From Sphingobium indicum B90A (GTDB lineage: Bacteria > Pseudomonadota > Alphaproteobacteria > Sphingomonadales > Sphingomonadaceae), in assembly GCF_000264945.2 (NCBI RefSeq), contig NZ_CP013070.1:186001-250000 (forward strand): a DNA stretch of 64,000 nt, read 5' to 3'. A program made the position numbers and the translations under genes. The notes under the pieces are model-generated. The model did no database searches and was not told the origin of the DNA. It saw nothing but the letters and a program-made list of their open reading frames with translations. This document shows, piece after piece, positions 1 through 9,305 of this stretch (position 1 is the first letter of the stretch; every line of letters begins with the position of its first letter).

Positions 1-1170
1 ATGGAAAGGCCGCCCCTCATGTCCGGCAATGACGACATCGCCCATATCGAAGAAGAATTGCCGTTGCAGAACCTGCCGCTTGATGGTTGGCACCGCGCCA
101 GGGGCGCGCGCATGGTCGGCTTTGCGGGCTATCACATGCCGATCCAATATGAAGGCATCATGGCCGAACATGTCTGGACTCGCGAACATGCCGGGCTGTT
201 CGACGTCAGCCATATGGGCCAGCTCGGCTTCTCCGGCGAGGGCGTGGACGACGCGCTGGAAATCCTGTTGCCGAGCGACATCAAGGGGCTGAAGCCCTTT
301 CGCCAGCGTTATTCCATGCTGCTCGACGAAGAAGGCGGCATATTGGACGACCTGATGGTCTCCCGCTTGGGGGACGGCGCTTTCGGCGGCGCGGACATCT
401 ATATGGTGGTCAACGGCGCGACCAAATATGACGACATGGGCTGGATGATCGAGCATCTGCCCGACGAAGTGGTGATGAACCACATGGACGAGCAGGCCCT
501 GCTCGCCTTGCAGGGTCCGGAGGCGGGGGAGGCGCTGGCCACGCTGATCCCCGAAACCGCCGATCTGATCTTCATGCAATCCGGTCTCTTCACCTGGCGC
601 GGCGTTCCGCTGTGGATCAGCCGGTCGGGCTATACCGGCGAGGACGGCTTCGAGATCAGCGTTCCCGCCGCCGATGCCGCTCTGCTCGCCGATGCGCTCT
701 GCGCGTTGCCGCAGGTGAAGCCGATCGGGCTTGGCGCACGCGATTCGCTGCGCCTGGAGGCGGGATTGCCGCTCTACGGCCATGACCTGACGCCTGCCGT
801 CAGCACCATCGGCGCCGATCTGGGCTTCGCCATCCAGAAGCGCAGGCGCGAAGAAGGCGGCTTCATCGGCCATGCGCGGGTGATGAAGGAATTGGCGGAC
901 GGGCCGGGTTCGAAGCGCGTGGGCCTGAGGATTCAGGGTCGCCTGCCCGCGCGCGAGGGCGCGCCTATCTTTGCCGGCGGCGCGCGGGTGGGCGAGGTCA
1001 CGTCCGGCGGCTTCGCGCCGACCGTGGGCGCGCCGATCGCCATGGGCTGGGTCAGCCTGCCGCACAGCGCGATCGGCGCCGCGCTGGAGATCGAGGTGCG
1101 CGGCAAGCGCATCGCGGCGGAGGTTGCGCAGATGCCGTTCGTTCCGCACCGTTATCGCCGCAAAGCCTGA
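1..1170 (+). CDS. gcvT: Aminomethyltransferase, glycine cleavage T protein
   Basis: This is the T protein of the glycine cleavage system. It moves the aminomethyl carbon from lipoylated H protein to tetrahydrofolate, releasing ammonia. The 389-residue product has the family fold from near its start: an FAGYHMPIQY stretch, FDVSHMGQ, a central SGYTGEDGFEI motif, GLGARDSLRLEAGLPLYGHD, and a C-terminal GCV_T barrel. The frame is open at base 1, so upstream sequence is not visible. A second Met at base 19 starts the segment that usually begins this protein and is the likelier start. It heads the run gcvT-gcvH-gcvPA-gcvPB. Any glycine riboswitch or promoter would lie outside the window. Confidence 0.95.
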   Translation: MERPPLMSGNDDIAHIEEELPLQNLPLDGWHRARGARMVGFAGYHMPIQYEGIMAEHVWTREHAGLFDVSHMGQLGFSGEGVDDALEILLPSDIKGLKPFRQRYSMLLDEEGGILDDLMVSRLGDGAFGGADIYMVVNGATKYDDMGWMIEHLPDEVVMNHMDEQALLALQGPEAGEALATLIPETADLIFMQSGLFTWRGVPLWISRSGYTGEDGFEISVPAADAALLADALCALPQVKPIGLGARDSLRLEAGLPLYGHDLTPAVSTIGADLGFAIQKRRREEGGFIGHARVMKELADGPGSKRVGLRIQGRLPAREGAPIFAGGARVGEVTSGGFAPTVGAPIAMGWVSLPHSAIGAALEIEVRGKRIAAEVAQMPFVPHRYRRKA

Positions 1171-1231
1171 GTCCTTTCTGGTTTCTGATTGGTCGTGATT
1201 TTCAAGCAAATCACTCGGAGGGAAGTAAATT

Positions 1232-1603
1232 ATGAGCCGTTATTTCACCGACGAACATGAATGGATCGATGTCGAGGGCGAAATCGCTACCGTCGGCATC
1301 ACCGACTATGCGCAGGAGCAGTTGGGCGACATCGTGTTCGTCGAACTGCCCGCCGAGGGTACGGCCTTCGAAAAGGGCGACGACGCCGCCGTGGTGGAGT
1401 CGGTCAAGGCCGCGTCGGACGTCTATGCGCCTATTTCGGGCGAAGTGGTCGAAACCAACAGCGCGCTGGAGGACGAACCCGCGCTGGTGAACAGCGATGC
1501 CGAAGAGGATGGCTGGTTCTTCAAGCTGCGCGTCATTGATGCGAGCGAACTGGAAGGCCTGATGAACGAAGCCGCCTACAAGAAGTTCGTGGCGAGCCTT
1601 TGA
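1232..1603 (+). CDS. gcvH: Glycine cleavage system H protein
   Basis: This is the lipoyl carrier of the glycine cleavage system, shuttling the aminomethyl group between the P, T and L proteins. The product is 123 residues, normal for the family. It starts with the typical YFTDEHEWI segment and has the lipoylation site [12 protein letters not shown] with Lys59 as the acceptor. A strong Shine-Dalgarno (ggaggg) lies about 8 bases before the ATG. The gene follows gcvT by 61 bp. It is separated from gcvPA by a palindromic repeat, so the stoichiometry of H to P may be set partly at RNA level (inference). Confidence 0.97.
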   Translation: MSRYFTDEHEWIDVEGEIATVGITDYAQEQLGDIVFVELPAEGTAFEKGDDAAVVESVKAASDVYAPISGEVVETNSALEDEPALVNSDAEEDGWFFKLRVIDASELEGLMNEAAYKKFVASL

Positions 1604-1612
1604 GGACAAATA

Positions 1613-1712
1613 GCCCCTCCCCTTCAGGGGAGGGGTTGGGGTGGGGGATCGCCCTGAGCGCCGCGCCTGTGGATAGCCCCCACCCCGGGCCCCTCCCCTG
1701 AAGGGGAGGGGA
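1613..1712. repeat. Paired-arm palindromic repeat, family R3 copy 1
   Basis: Each arm is itself a hairpin (cccctccccttcaggggagg), and the two arms are inverted relative to each other, with ttggggtggggg on one side and cccccaccccg on the other. The element fills the gcvH-gcvPA gap. A second copy lies at 54486-54589. Followed directly by the gcvPA ribosome binding site. Confidence 0.85.
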
Positions 1713-1727
1713 GAGGAGATATGTGAA

Positions 1728-3086
1728 ATGCGCTACCTACCCCTTACCGACACTGACCGGCAGGACATGCTGACCGTCATCGGCGCATCGTCGGTCGACG
1801 ACCTGTTCGTGGACGTTCCCGCCGAAGCCCGGCTTCCCGGCAAGATCGCGGGCCTGCCCGACCATGCCAGCGAACTGGCGGTCGAGCGGCACATGGCGGC
1901 CCTTGCGCGGAAGAATCTGTCGGCGGGGGAAGCGCCCTTCTTCCTGGGCGCGGGCGCCTATCGCCATCATGTCCCCGCCAGCGTCGATCATCTGATTCAG
2001 CGCGGCGAGTTCCTGACCGCCTACACGCCCTATCAGCCGGAAATCGCGCAGGGCACGCTCCAGGTGCTGTTCGAATTCCAGACGCAGGTGGCGCGCCTGC
2101 TGGGTTGCGACGTCGCCAACGCCTCCATGTATGACGGGTCGACCGCCTGCTGGGAGGCCATCGGCATGGCCCGCCGCATCACCAAGCGCGGCAAGGCGAT
2201 CCTGTCATCCGGCCTGCATCCCCATTATGTCTCGGTCGCCAACACCATGGCGAAGTTCACCGGCGACGCGCTGGTGCATCAGGCGCCGACTCTGGACGCC
2301 GCGCCCGACATCGACGCGCTGATCGCCGGGATCGACAAGGATACAAGCTGCGTCGTCGTCCAATATCCCGACATTCTCGGCCGCATCGCCGACCTGACGC
2401 CGCTGGCCGACGCCGCCCATGCGGCGGGCGCGCTGCTGGTCGCTGTCGTCACCGAGCCTGTGGCGCTGGGCGCTTGTCGGACGCCGGGTCATATGGGCGC
2501 GGACATCGTCGTGGGCGAGGGCCAGTCCATCGGCGTCGGCCTGCAATTTGGCGGGCCTTATCTGGGCCTGTTCGCGTGCAAGCAGAAATATGTCCGCCAG
2601 ATGCCGGGCCGCCTCTGCGGCGAGACGGTGGACGCGGCGGGCAAGCGCGGTTTCGTGCTGACGCTTTCGACCCGCGAACAGCATATCCGCCGCGAAAAGG
2701 CGACGTCCAACATCTGCACCAATTCCGGCCTCTGCGCGCTGGCGTTCAGCATCCATATGACGCTGCTGGGCGAAAAGGGGCTGCGGGAACTGGCGGCGCT
2801 CAACCATGCCCTCGCCGTTCAGGCCGCCGACCGGCTGGCCCGGGTGCCCGGCGTCACGCTGCTCAACGACAGCTTCTTCAACGAATTCACCCTGATCCTG
2901 TCGAAGGACGCCCGCGAAGTCGTCCGCAACCTCGCGGACAAAGGGGTTCTGGGCGGCGTCTCGCTCGGCCGCCTGTTCCCGGATGCGCCGGAGATCGGCA
3001 ACGGGCTGGTCGTCGCCGTCACCGAAACCGTGACCGCGGAGGATATCGAAGCCTTTGCCAAGGCGCTTGAGGAGGAACTGGCATGA
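1728..3086 (+). CDS. gcvPA: Glycine dehydrogenase (decarboxylating) subunit 1
   Basis: This is the N-terminal half of P protein, in the split two-subunit form. With subunit 2 it decarboxylates glycine using PLP and passes the aminomethyl group to H protein. The 452-residue product shows the family start ([15 protein letters not shown]), [34 protein letters not shown] and the [18 protein letters not shown] region near its C-terminal third. A clear aggag precedes the ATG. It does not carry the PLP lysine, which is in subunit 2. The next gene is gcvPB, 113 bp downstream across a palindromic repeat. Confidence 0.96.
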   Translation: MRYLPLTDTDRQDMLTVIGASSVDDLFVDVPAEARLPGKIAGLPDHASELAVERHMAALARKNLSAGEAPFFLGAGAYRHHVPASVDHLIQRGEFLTAYTPYQPEIAQGTLQVLFEFQTQVARLLGCDVANASMYDGSTACWEAIGMARRITKRGKAILSSGLHPHYVSVANTMAKFTGDALVHQAPTLDAAPDIDALIAGIDKDTSCVVVQYPDILGRIADLTPLADAAHAAGALLVAVVTEPVALGACRTPGHMGADIVVGEGQSIGVGLQFGGPYLGLFACKQKYVRQMPGRLCGETVDAAGKRGFVLTLSTREQHIRREKATSNICTNSGLCALAFSIHMTLLGEKGLRELAALNHALAVQAADRLARVPGVTLLNDSFFNEFTLILSKDAREVVRNLADKGVLGGVSLGRLFPDAPEIGNGLVVAVTETVTAEDIEAFAKALEEELA

Positions 3087-3101
3087 TTTGCCCCCTTACC
3101 C

Positions 3102-3179
3102 CGTTCGCCCTGAGCTTGTCGAAGGGCTCCACTGTTCTTCAAGAAAAGGGAAGGGCTTCGACAAGCTCAGCCCGAGCGG
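3102..3179. repeat. Palindromic repeat, family R7 copy 1
   Basis: Inverted arms cgttcgccctgagcttgtcg and cttcgacaagctcagcccga flank a short A-rich spacer. The element fills the gcvPA-gcvPB gap and ends about 20 bases before the gcvPB start. Related sequence is seen at 10670-10774 and nested in the repeat at 41935-42047. Confidence 0.85.
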
Positions 3180-3199
3180 TTCTGGGAAGGTAAAGCACA

Positions 3200-4771
3200 A
3201 TGACCATGCTGAAGGAAGGCCGCCCCACCGCGCCGCAAGCCCTGAACGAAGCCGATGCGGTCCCCGCGACCGCCACGGGCAACCGCGCCCTGATGCTGGA
3301 GGAGGCGCTGATCTTCGAGATCGGCTCGACCGAGACCACCGGCGTCGATTTCGCCGAAGCGCCCAAGGTCGCCAGCCGCCTGGGCAACCTCGCCCGCACC
3401 GACGGCATCGGCCTGCCCGGCCTGTCGGAGCAGGAGACGGTGCGCCATTACACCCGCCTCAGCCGCCAGAATTATGCCATCGACCTTGGCCTGTTCCCCC
3501 TCGGCTCCTGCACGATGAAGCATAATCCGCGCCTGAACGAGAAGGTGGCGCGGATGCCCGGTTTCGCCGATCTCCACCCGCTTGCGCCCCAATCGACGGT
3601 GCAGGGCGCGCTGGCGGTGATCCATGAACTGGCCGCCTGGCTGGTGACGCTGACCGGCATGCATTCCGTCGCGATGAGCCCCAAGGCGGGCGCGCATGGC
3701 GAACTTTGCGGCCTGCTGGCGATCCGCGCCGCCCTGGAAGCGCGCGGCGATGCGCGCAGCGTCATCCTGGTCCCCGAAAGCGCGCACGGCACCAACCCCG
3801 CCACCGCCGCCTTCTGCGGCTACAAGGTAGAGGATATTCCGGCGACCCCGGACGGCCGTGTCGATCTGGAGGCGCTCAAGGCCCGCCTCGGCCCCGATGT
3901 CGCGGCGGTGATGATCACCAACCCCAACACCTGCGGCCTGTTCGAGCGGGACATGAAGACGATTTCCGACGCGGTGCACGCCGCCGGGGCCTTCGTCTAT
4001 TGCGACGGCGCGAACTTCAACGCCATTGTCGGCCGGGTCCGCCCCGGCGACCTGGGCGTCGACGCGATGCACATCAACCTGCACAAGACCTTCTCCACGC
4101 CCCATGGCGGCGGCGGTCCCGGCTCCGGCCCGGTGGTGCTGTCCGAAGCGCTCGCCCCCTTCGCGCCGCTGCCCTTCGTCGAAAGGCAGAGCGACAAATT
4201 CGTGCTGGTCGAGGAAGAGACGGCGGAAGACCATCACGGCCAGACCTTTGGCCGCATGGTCGCCTTCCATGGCCAGATGGGCATGTTCACCCGCGCCCTG
4301 ACCTATATCCTCAGCCATGGCGCGGACGGCCTGCGGCAGGTCGCCAGCGATGCGGTGCTGAACGCCAACTATATCCTGCGCAGCCTGGACGATGTGCTGG
4401 ACGCGCCCTTCGGCGGCAGCGGCCCCTGCATGCATGAGGCGCTGTTCAGTGACAAGGGGCTGGCGGAAGGCTTCACTACGCTCGACATCGCGAAGGGGCT
4501 GATCGACGAGGGCTTTCACCCGATGACCATGTATTTCCCGCTGGTCGTCCACGGCGCGATGCTGGTCGAACCGACCGAGACGGAAAGCAAGGCCGCGCTC
4601 GACCAGTTCATCCTGGCGCTGCGCAGCCTGGCGGAACGCGCCAAGGCGGGCGACGAGGCGTTGAAGGGCGCGCCCTATTTCGCGCCCCGGCGCCGCCTGG
4701 ACGAGACGCTGGCCGCCCGCAAGCCGGTCCTGACCTGGACCGAGCCGGAACTGGCGGAAGCCGCCGAATGA
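3200..4771 (+). CDS. gcvPB: Glycine dehydrogenase (decarboxylating) subunit 2
   Basis: This is the PLP-bearing half of split P protein. The 523-residue product contains YPLGSCTMKHNP-like sequence (FPLGSCTMKHNPRLNE), the HGTNPATAAFCG segment and the PLP-lysine motif NLHKTFSTPHGGGGPG, with the lysine near residue 296. A second in-frame Met (MLKEG) lies two codons in. The stop overlaps the start of the DUF938 gene (ATGA), so the two are probably translated together. With gcvT, gcvH and gcvPA this completes all glycine-cleavage-specific subunits; the shared L protein (lipoamide dehydrogenase) is not in the window. Confidence 0.97.
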   Translation: MTMLKEGRPTAPQALNEADAVPATATGNRALMLEEALIFEIGSTETTGVDFAEAPKVASRLGNLARTDGIGLPGLSEQETVRHYTRLSRQNYAIDLGLFPLGSCTMKHNPRLNEKVARMPGFADLHPLAPQSTVQGALAVIHELAAWLVTLTGMHSVAMSPKAGAHGELCGLLAIRAALEARGDARSVILVPESAHGTNPATAAFCGYKVEDIPATPDGRVDLEALKARLGPDVAAVMITNPNTCGLFERDMKTISDAVHAAGAFVYCDGANFNAIVGRVRPGDLGVDAMHINLHKTFSTPHGGGGPGSGPVVLSEALAPFAPLPFVERQSDKFVLVEEETAEDHHGQTFGRMVAFHGQMGMFTRALTYILSHGADGLRQVASDAVLNANYILRSLDDVLDAPFGGSGPCMHEALFSDKGLAEGFTTLDIAKGLIDEGFHPMTMYFPLVVHGAMLVEPTETESKAALDQFILALRSLAERAKAGDEALKGAPYFAPRRRLDETLAARKPVLTWTEPELAEAAE

Positions 4772-5415
4772 CGGACAGGCCGGAACCGTGGGAACCCGGT
4801 TCCGGCCCCGCCTCTGCGGGCAAGCGCCACGCGCCGGCGACGGCGCGCAACCGCGACGCCATATTGGCGGTGCTTCGCGAGGAACTGCCATCCTCCGGCC
4901 TCGTGCTGGAGGTGGCGAGCGGCAGCGGCGAGCATGCAGTCCATTTCGCCGCGGCCTTGCCCGCGCTCGACTGGCAGCCGAGCGATCCCGATCCGGCGGC
5001 GCTCGCCTCCATAGAGGCATGGCGGGAGGAAGCGGGCCTTGCCAATGTGCGTCCACCGATCCGGCTGGATGCAGCCGCCGATTGGCCGGTGGAAGCGGCT
5101 GACGCAGTCCTGTGCATCAACATGGTTCACATCAGCCAGTGGGCGGCCACCGCCGGGCTGTTCAAAGGATGCGCTAAACTGCTGCCCGCCGGCGCTCCGC
5201 TGATAATCTATGGCCCTTTCCTCGAAGCCGACGTCGAAACGGCTCCGACCAATAGGGCGTTCGATCGCTCGCTGAAGGCGCGTAACCCCGAATGGGGGCT
5301 TCGCGATGTCGCCGAGCTCGATCGGGTCGGCGACGCATTCGGCCTTGCGCAAGTCCGGCGGATGGAAATGCCGGCCAACAATCTCATCCTGATTTACCGT
5401 TCGCGCCGGTCCTGA
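4768..5415 (+). CDS. DUF938 SAM-dependent methyltransferase-like protein
   Basis: A 215-residue protein of the DUF938 family, which has a class I methyltransferase fold. What can be seen: an N-terminal RHAPATARNRDAILAVL segment, then LEVASGSGEHAVHFA, which matches a SAM-binding glycine motif, then WQPSDPDP after the second strand and CINMVHISQW at the motif IV position. The substrate is not known for the family. The start codon overlaps the gcvPB stop by 4 bp. Whether the coupling to glycine cleavage has functional meaning is unknown; it may only reflect gene packing. Confidence 0.85.
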   Translation: MTDRPEPWEPGSGPASAGKRHAPATARNRDAILAVLREELPSSGLVLEVASGSGEHAVHFAAALPALDWQPSDPDPAALASIEAWREEAGLANVRPPIRLDAAADWPVEAADAVLCINMVHISQWAATAGLFKGCAKLLPAGAPLIIYGPFLEADVETAPTNRAFDRSLKARNPEWGLRDVAELDRVGDAFGLAQVRRMEMPANNLILIYRSRRS

Positions 5416-5446
5416 TCGAAACGGCCGGGAACTGAATCGGCGAGGT

Positions 5447-6220
5447 TCAACCGAGGAATTTGATCAGATCGGGCGTATTCCGCACATTCCGGCTGACCGC
5501 CAATATATGAGGGACGCTTTCCGTGGTTTCGGCATCAACGAGGACGCGAACGGCTCCCATCGCCTCAAGCGCCTTGGTGATCGACGTCTGGTTCAATTCC
5601 GACGGAGTCGTGATCAGTTTGGAGATTTGATCCGAATTCAATCCGATGGTCTTGACCTCCAAATCTCCCGAAAGCGCATCCGTCGAAGCGTTGAAGCCAA
5701 TCGGGAACAGGCCGTTCAGATTCAGTCCGGCTTTCTTCGTGTGGATGTTCGCGATCACGCGAAGTCCCACGCCTACTTTTGCGCGGCCGGCCGTTTTCCC
5801 GTCCATCATGATGCTGTCCTGCATGAACCGCATATAGTCGACAGTGACGCGATAGCGGCCCTTTTCGCCGGTCAGCGCGCCCGTCAGGAATGTCAGGCCA
5901 CCGCCGTCATTCACCTTTTCGACAGTGACCTTCGCATCCTGATTCGACATCAGGGCGCGTCTTTTCTTTTCGGCCAGCGATGCCCAATAGACCTCCGCCT
6001 CGGTCGTTCCGTCGAATATCTTGACCTTGGGAACCTGAATCGGCTCGATAGGCACGAAATTGGTGGGGTCGAAAGGATCGATCCCTCCCAAATCCGTGCG
6101 TTTGATGATCTGCGAGGACGCTTCCGACGCGAAACCGACGCCAGCGGCAATGGCGGCCATCGCCGCCAAAGCGTTCCGGCGGTCGTGGGTTCGCATTTCG
6201 GCATCCTGGCTGTCGGTCAT
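5447..6220 (-). CDS. Unknown protein with an N-terminal export-like segment
   Basis: I do not recognise this 257-residue protein. Residues 13-36 have a hydrophobic Ala/Gly-rich stretch preceded by two arginines (DRRNALAAMAAIAAGVGFA), which resembles a Tat or Sec signal. After it the protein is polar with no clear membrane segment or catalytic motif. Ribosome binding is well supported (gagggag before the ATG). By eye the coding sequence looks less GC-rich than its neighbours, with more A/T at third positions, which may mean recent acquisition; this was not computed. It is convergent with the DUF938 gene and stands alone. Confidence 0.7.
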   Translation of the reverse strand: MTDSQDAEMRTHDRRNALAAMAAIAAGVGFASEASSQIIKRTDLGGIDPFDPTNFVPIEPIQVPKVKIFDGTTEAEVYWASLAEKKRRALMSNQDAKVTVEKVNDGGGLTFLTGALTGEKGRYRVTVDYMRFMQDSIMMDGKTAGRAKVGVGLRVIANIHTKKAGLNLNGLFPIGFNASTDALSGDLEVKTIGLNSDQISKLITTPSELNQTSITKALEAMGAVRVLVDAETTESVPHILAVSRNVRNTPDLIKFLG

Positions 6221-6387
6221 AGATCACTCCCTCGATGGAAGAATAAGGGCATAGATCAAGACATTGCGCAAGCGAAACGCTTGGCGCGGGGATCGGGTTT
6301 CGGTCGGATTTGGATGCAATGGCGTTCGCCCCGCCCTCCCGCGAATGAACCCTCCCCGATATTCGAACGGCGGGCTTGAAAGTCACC

Positions 6388-6455
6388 CCCGCTCCTGCGA
6401 AGGCAGGACATCAGACCGGACGCCGGAACTGCGCTCCCGCCTTCGCGGGGGCACG
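6388..6455. repeat. Palindromic repeat, family R5 copy (divergent)
   Basis: The left arm gctcctgcgaaggcaggac and right arm gctcccgccttcgcggg are inverted around a ~25-base spacer. It lies between the unknown secreted protein (minus) and the Tam41-like gene (plus), so it occupies the shared upstream region. Confidence 0.8.
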
Positions 6456-6475
6456 GCGTGCGCCGAACGGAATGA

Positions 6476-7357
6476 ATGCCTCACACTCTCCTCTCCCTCG
6501 TCACCGTCGAACTGGCCGCGCCCGTCGACCCGCGCGCGGCGGCGATGGCGGGCGCGCTGGCGGCGCAATATCCCGCGGCTTCGCGAGCGGTGCTCTTTTA
6601 CGGCTCCTGCCTGCGGGAGAAGAATCTCGATGGCCTGATGCTGGATTTCTACCTGATCGTGTCCGACTATCGGGCAGCTTATGGAAAGCGCTGGCTCGCC
6701 ACCGCCAACCGGCTGATCCCGCCCAATGTCTTTCCCTTCGAGCATAATGGCTTGGTCGCCAAATATGCCGTGCTGTCGGAGGCCGACTTTGCGCGGCTGA
6801 ACAGTCCGGCCGCCGACAATGTCTCTGTCTGGGCGCGCTTTGCCCAGCCTGCGCGGCTGCTCTGGGCGGCGGACGATCTGGCCCGCCAACGCGCCATCGC
6901 CGCCGTCGCCGGCGCCGCCCCGACCCTGCTGTCGCTCGCCCGCCCGATGGCGCAGGAGCAGGACGCGCTGTCGCTCTGGCGGACGGGTTTCGCCCTGACC
7001 TATGGCGCGGAATTGCGGGCCGAGCGGAAGGGCCGGTCGCTTTCCATCGTCGATGCCGATCCCGACCGCTATCGCCGCTTCGGGAACGCCGCGCTGACCC
7101 AGGGCCTGCCGCCATCGCCGGAGCCGGATCAGGCGGCTGCCCGCTGGCGGGTGCTGCAAAGGCGCGGCAAATGGCTGTCCGTCGTCCGCCTCGCCAAGGC
7201 CAGCTTCACCTATGCCGGCGGCATCGATTATCTGGCATGGAAGATCAACCGCCATGCGGGCACCGCGATACAGATCAAGCCATGGCAGCGCCGCTGGCCG
7301 CTGATCGGCGCGCTTACTCTGCTGCCGCGGCTGTTCCGGGGTGGTGCGATCCGCTGA
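6476..7357 (+). CDS. Tam41-like nucleotidyltransferase (putative CDP-diacylglycerol synthase)
   Basis: The 293-residue product follows the layout of the mitochondrial Tam41/Mmp37 family, which makes CDP-diacylglycerol from phosphatidic acid and CTP. In order it has LFYGSCLREKN (nucleotidyltransferase GS motif), MLDFYLIV (metal-binding Asp strand), PNVFPFEHNGLVAKYAVLSEADF (compare FNP...KYGV in Tam41), then VWARFAQPARLLWA (compare the LYLAGRLHKP helix) and a C-terminal ASFTYAGGIDYLAWKI helix. These matches are from memory of the family. The function is inferred; it could use another substrate. Its 3' end overlaps the convergent histidine kinase gene by 44 bp. No clear Shine-Dalgarno is seen. 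Confidence 0.65.
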   Translation: MPHTLLSLVTVELAAPVDPRAAAMAGALAAQYPAASRAVLFYGSCLREKNLDGLMLDFYLIVSDYRAAYGKRWLATANRLIPPNVFPFEHNGLVAKYAVLSEADFARLNSPAADNVSVWARFAQPARLLWAADDLARQRAIAAVAGAAPTLLSLARPMAQEQDALSLWRTGFALTYGAELRAERKGRSLSIVDADPDRYRRFGNAALTQGLPPSPEPDQAAARWRVLQRRGKWLSVVRLAKASFTYAGGIDYLAWKINRHAGTAIQIKPWQRRWPLIGALTLLPRLFRGGAIR

Positions 7358-9305
7358 GCGCATTCGACAGCGCCTGTGCCAGGACGGTCAGCGTATAGGG
7401 CTTGCGCAGCACTTCATGCCCGCCGAAATCCGCGCTTTCGGCCGTGTCGCCGGCATAGCCGGTGACGAACAGCACCGGCAGGTGCGCGTAGACGGCGGGC
7501 AGGGTGCGGACCATTTCCGGCCCCGTCATGTCGGGCATCAGCACGTCGCTGACGATCAGGCCGATGTCGCGATGGCTGGCGAGCAGCTTCACCGCCTTGG
7601 ACGGATGGTCGCAGGCGACGGGCAGGTGGCCCAGTTCGGCCAGCGCCGCCATCGTCTGGTTGAGGACGCGGGGGTCGTCCTCCACCACCAGGATGCGGGT
7701 CGGGGGATGAAGCACGGGTTCCCGGTCCAGCGTGGGCGCATCCATCGCGTCCTCGCCTTCCGCGCCGATATGGCGGGGCAGATAGAGGTGGACGCTGGTG
7801 CCCCTGCCGGGTTCGGATTCGATGCGGATTTCGCCCTCGCTCTGATGCACGAAGCCGAAAATCTGGCTGAGGCCGAGGCCCGTCCCCTTGCCCACCGGTT
7901 TGGTGGTGAAGAAGGGTTCGAACACGCGGGAGAGGATTTCGGGCGTCATGCCGCAGCCGTCGTTGCTGACGCTGAGCGTTACATATTCCCCGCCGGCGCA
8001 TTCGCCGACCTCATGGTGGGCGAGTTGGACCTGCCCGGTCCGGATGATCAGGCGACCTCGTCCGTCCATCGCATCGCGGGCGTTGACGCACAGGTTCAAT
8101 ATCGCATTTTCCATCTGATGCTGGTCGACGAAGATCCGCCAGCCCTTCGCCTCATTTTCGAAGGCCATGGTGATCTGGTCCCCGATCGATCGGTCGATCA
8201 GGTCGGACAGCCCGGCCACCAGCGCATCGGGATCCACCGCGCTGGGCAGCAGCGGTTCCGACCGGGCGAAGGCCAGCAGGCGGCGGGTCAGCGCGGCGGC
8301 GCGGTTTGCGCCCTCCATCGCATTGTCGAGATGGCGGTTCGCCTCCTGCGGTTTCAGGCGCAGCTTGCGCTTGGCGAGTTCCAGCCCGCCGACCACCACC
8401 GCCAGCATGTTGTTGAAGTCGTGGGCGATGCCGCCGGTCAGCTGGCCCACCGCGTCCATCTTCTGCATCTGGCGCAGATTTTCCTCGGCGGCGGCGCGTT
8501 CGGCGGTCTCCTTCTTGAGTCGTTCATAGGCATCCGACAATTCGGCGGTGCGGGTGGCGACGGCCTCCTCCAGCCGGTCGGCGCGCTCCGCCTCGTCGTC
8601 CGCCTGCCTGCGCGCATTGCGCCGCTCGCTATAGGCGGCATTGGCGAACCAGAGCGCGAACAGCACGCAGACCAGCAGCACCAGCCCGAAAAGCTGGGAC
8701 GTCTTGCCGAACCATGCATTGCGGTCCCCCGCCAGCGACACGGCCTGGCTGCGTTCCTGCAACCGGGCGTTTTCCGCCTGGATGACCCGGTCCAGCAGCG
8801 CCGTGATGCGCATCAGGTCGCGGGACTTGCCAGCCTGGTGGAATTGGGCGAGCGCCGCCATCTTCTGATCGTAGGTGGTGCGCAGGCCGATCTCGCTCAG
8901 CGTCTTGCCGCGCTGTTCGAACGCCGCCTGCAACGCCATCACATTGCCGCGTTGCCAGTCGGAATGGCGGGTGGTGTAGTTCAGCGTCTTGAGCTGGCTT
9001 GCGGCGGTGCGCCACTGGTCCTGGAACAGGCGGCCGGTATCGGGGTCCAGGCTGATGACATAGCGGGCCAGCGTCACTTCGGCCCGCGCCGTCTTCGCCT
9101 CGAAAGCGCGGGCGAGGGCGATCACCTCGAAACTGCGGCGCTGTTCCTTCAGCGCGCGCTCATGGTCGCGGGCCGCGTGGCTGGCGCTGTAGAGCAGCGT
9201 GCCGAGAGAACCCACCAGCAGGATGACGAGCACCAGCGGCAGGAAGCGCGCCACGAACGCCCGCCACCCTGTCGCATGTTCATCCATGAAAAACCCGTCC
9301 GCCAT
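7314..9305 (-). CDS. Hybrid sensor histidine kinase with CHASE3-like sensor and receiver
   Basis: A 663-residue membrane hybrid kinase. It has a first membrane helix at about 21-41, a helical periplasmic domain (about 45-200, CHASE3-like), a second helix at about 204-224, a coiled coil to about 285, and HisKA with GGIAHDFNNM (His295). HATPase follows with NLCVNARDAMD and GTGLGLSQ, then a C-terminal receiver from about 537 with SDVLMPDM (Asp587) and the KPYT lysine. The order HisKA-HATPase-REC without an Hpt domain suggests the receiver controls the kinase or passes phosphate to an outside partner. An internal Met7 is a possible start. The ligand is unknown and no response regulator adjoins it. 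Confidence 0.92.
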   Translation of the reverse strand: MADGFFMDEHATGWRAFVARFLPLVLVILLVGSLGTLLYSASHAARDHERALKEQRRSFEVIALARAFEAKTARAEVTLARYVISLDPDTGRLFQDQWRTAASQLKTLNYTTRHSDWQRGNVMALQAAFEQRGKTLSEIGLRTTYDQKMAALAQFHQAGKSRDLMRITALLDRVIQAENARLQERSQAVSLAGDRNAWFGKTSQLFGLVLLVCVLFALWFANAAYSERRNARRQADDEAERADRLEEAVATRTAELSDAYERLKKETAERAAAEENLRQMQKMDAVGQLTGGIAHDFNNMLAVVVGGLELAKRKLRLKPQEANRHLDNAMEGANRAAALTRRLLAFARSEPLLPSAVDPDALVAGLSDLIDRSIGDQITMAFENEAKGWRIFVDQHQMENAILNLCVNARDAMDGRGRLIIRTGQVQLAHHEVGECAGGEYVTLSVSNDGCGMTPEILSRVFEPFFTTKPVGKGTGLGLSQIFGFVHQSEGEIRIESEPGRGTSVHLYLPRHIGAEGEDAMDAPTLDREPVLHPPTRILVVEDDPRVLNQTMAALAELGHLPVACDHPSKAVKLLASHRDIGLIVSDVLMPDMTGPEMVRTLPAVYAHLPVLFVTGYAGDTAESADFGGHEVLRKPYTLTVLAQALSNALSGSHHPGTAAAAE

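Noticed and set aside
1..18. Glycine riboswitch before gcvT
   Set aside because: Only the start of gcvT is inside the window, so its leader cannot be examined.
3167..5056. Long open frame on the minus strand opposite gcvPB
   Set aside because: A shadow of the GC-rich gcvPB gene: Arg/Gly/Ala/His-rich, no domain, and gcvPB itself is certain.
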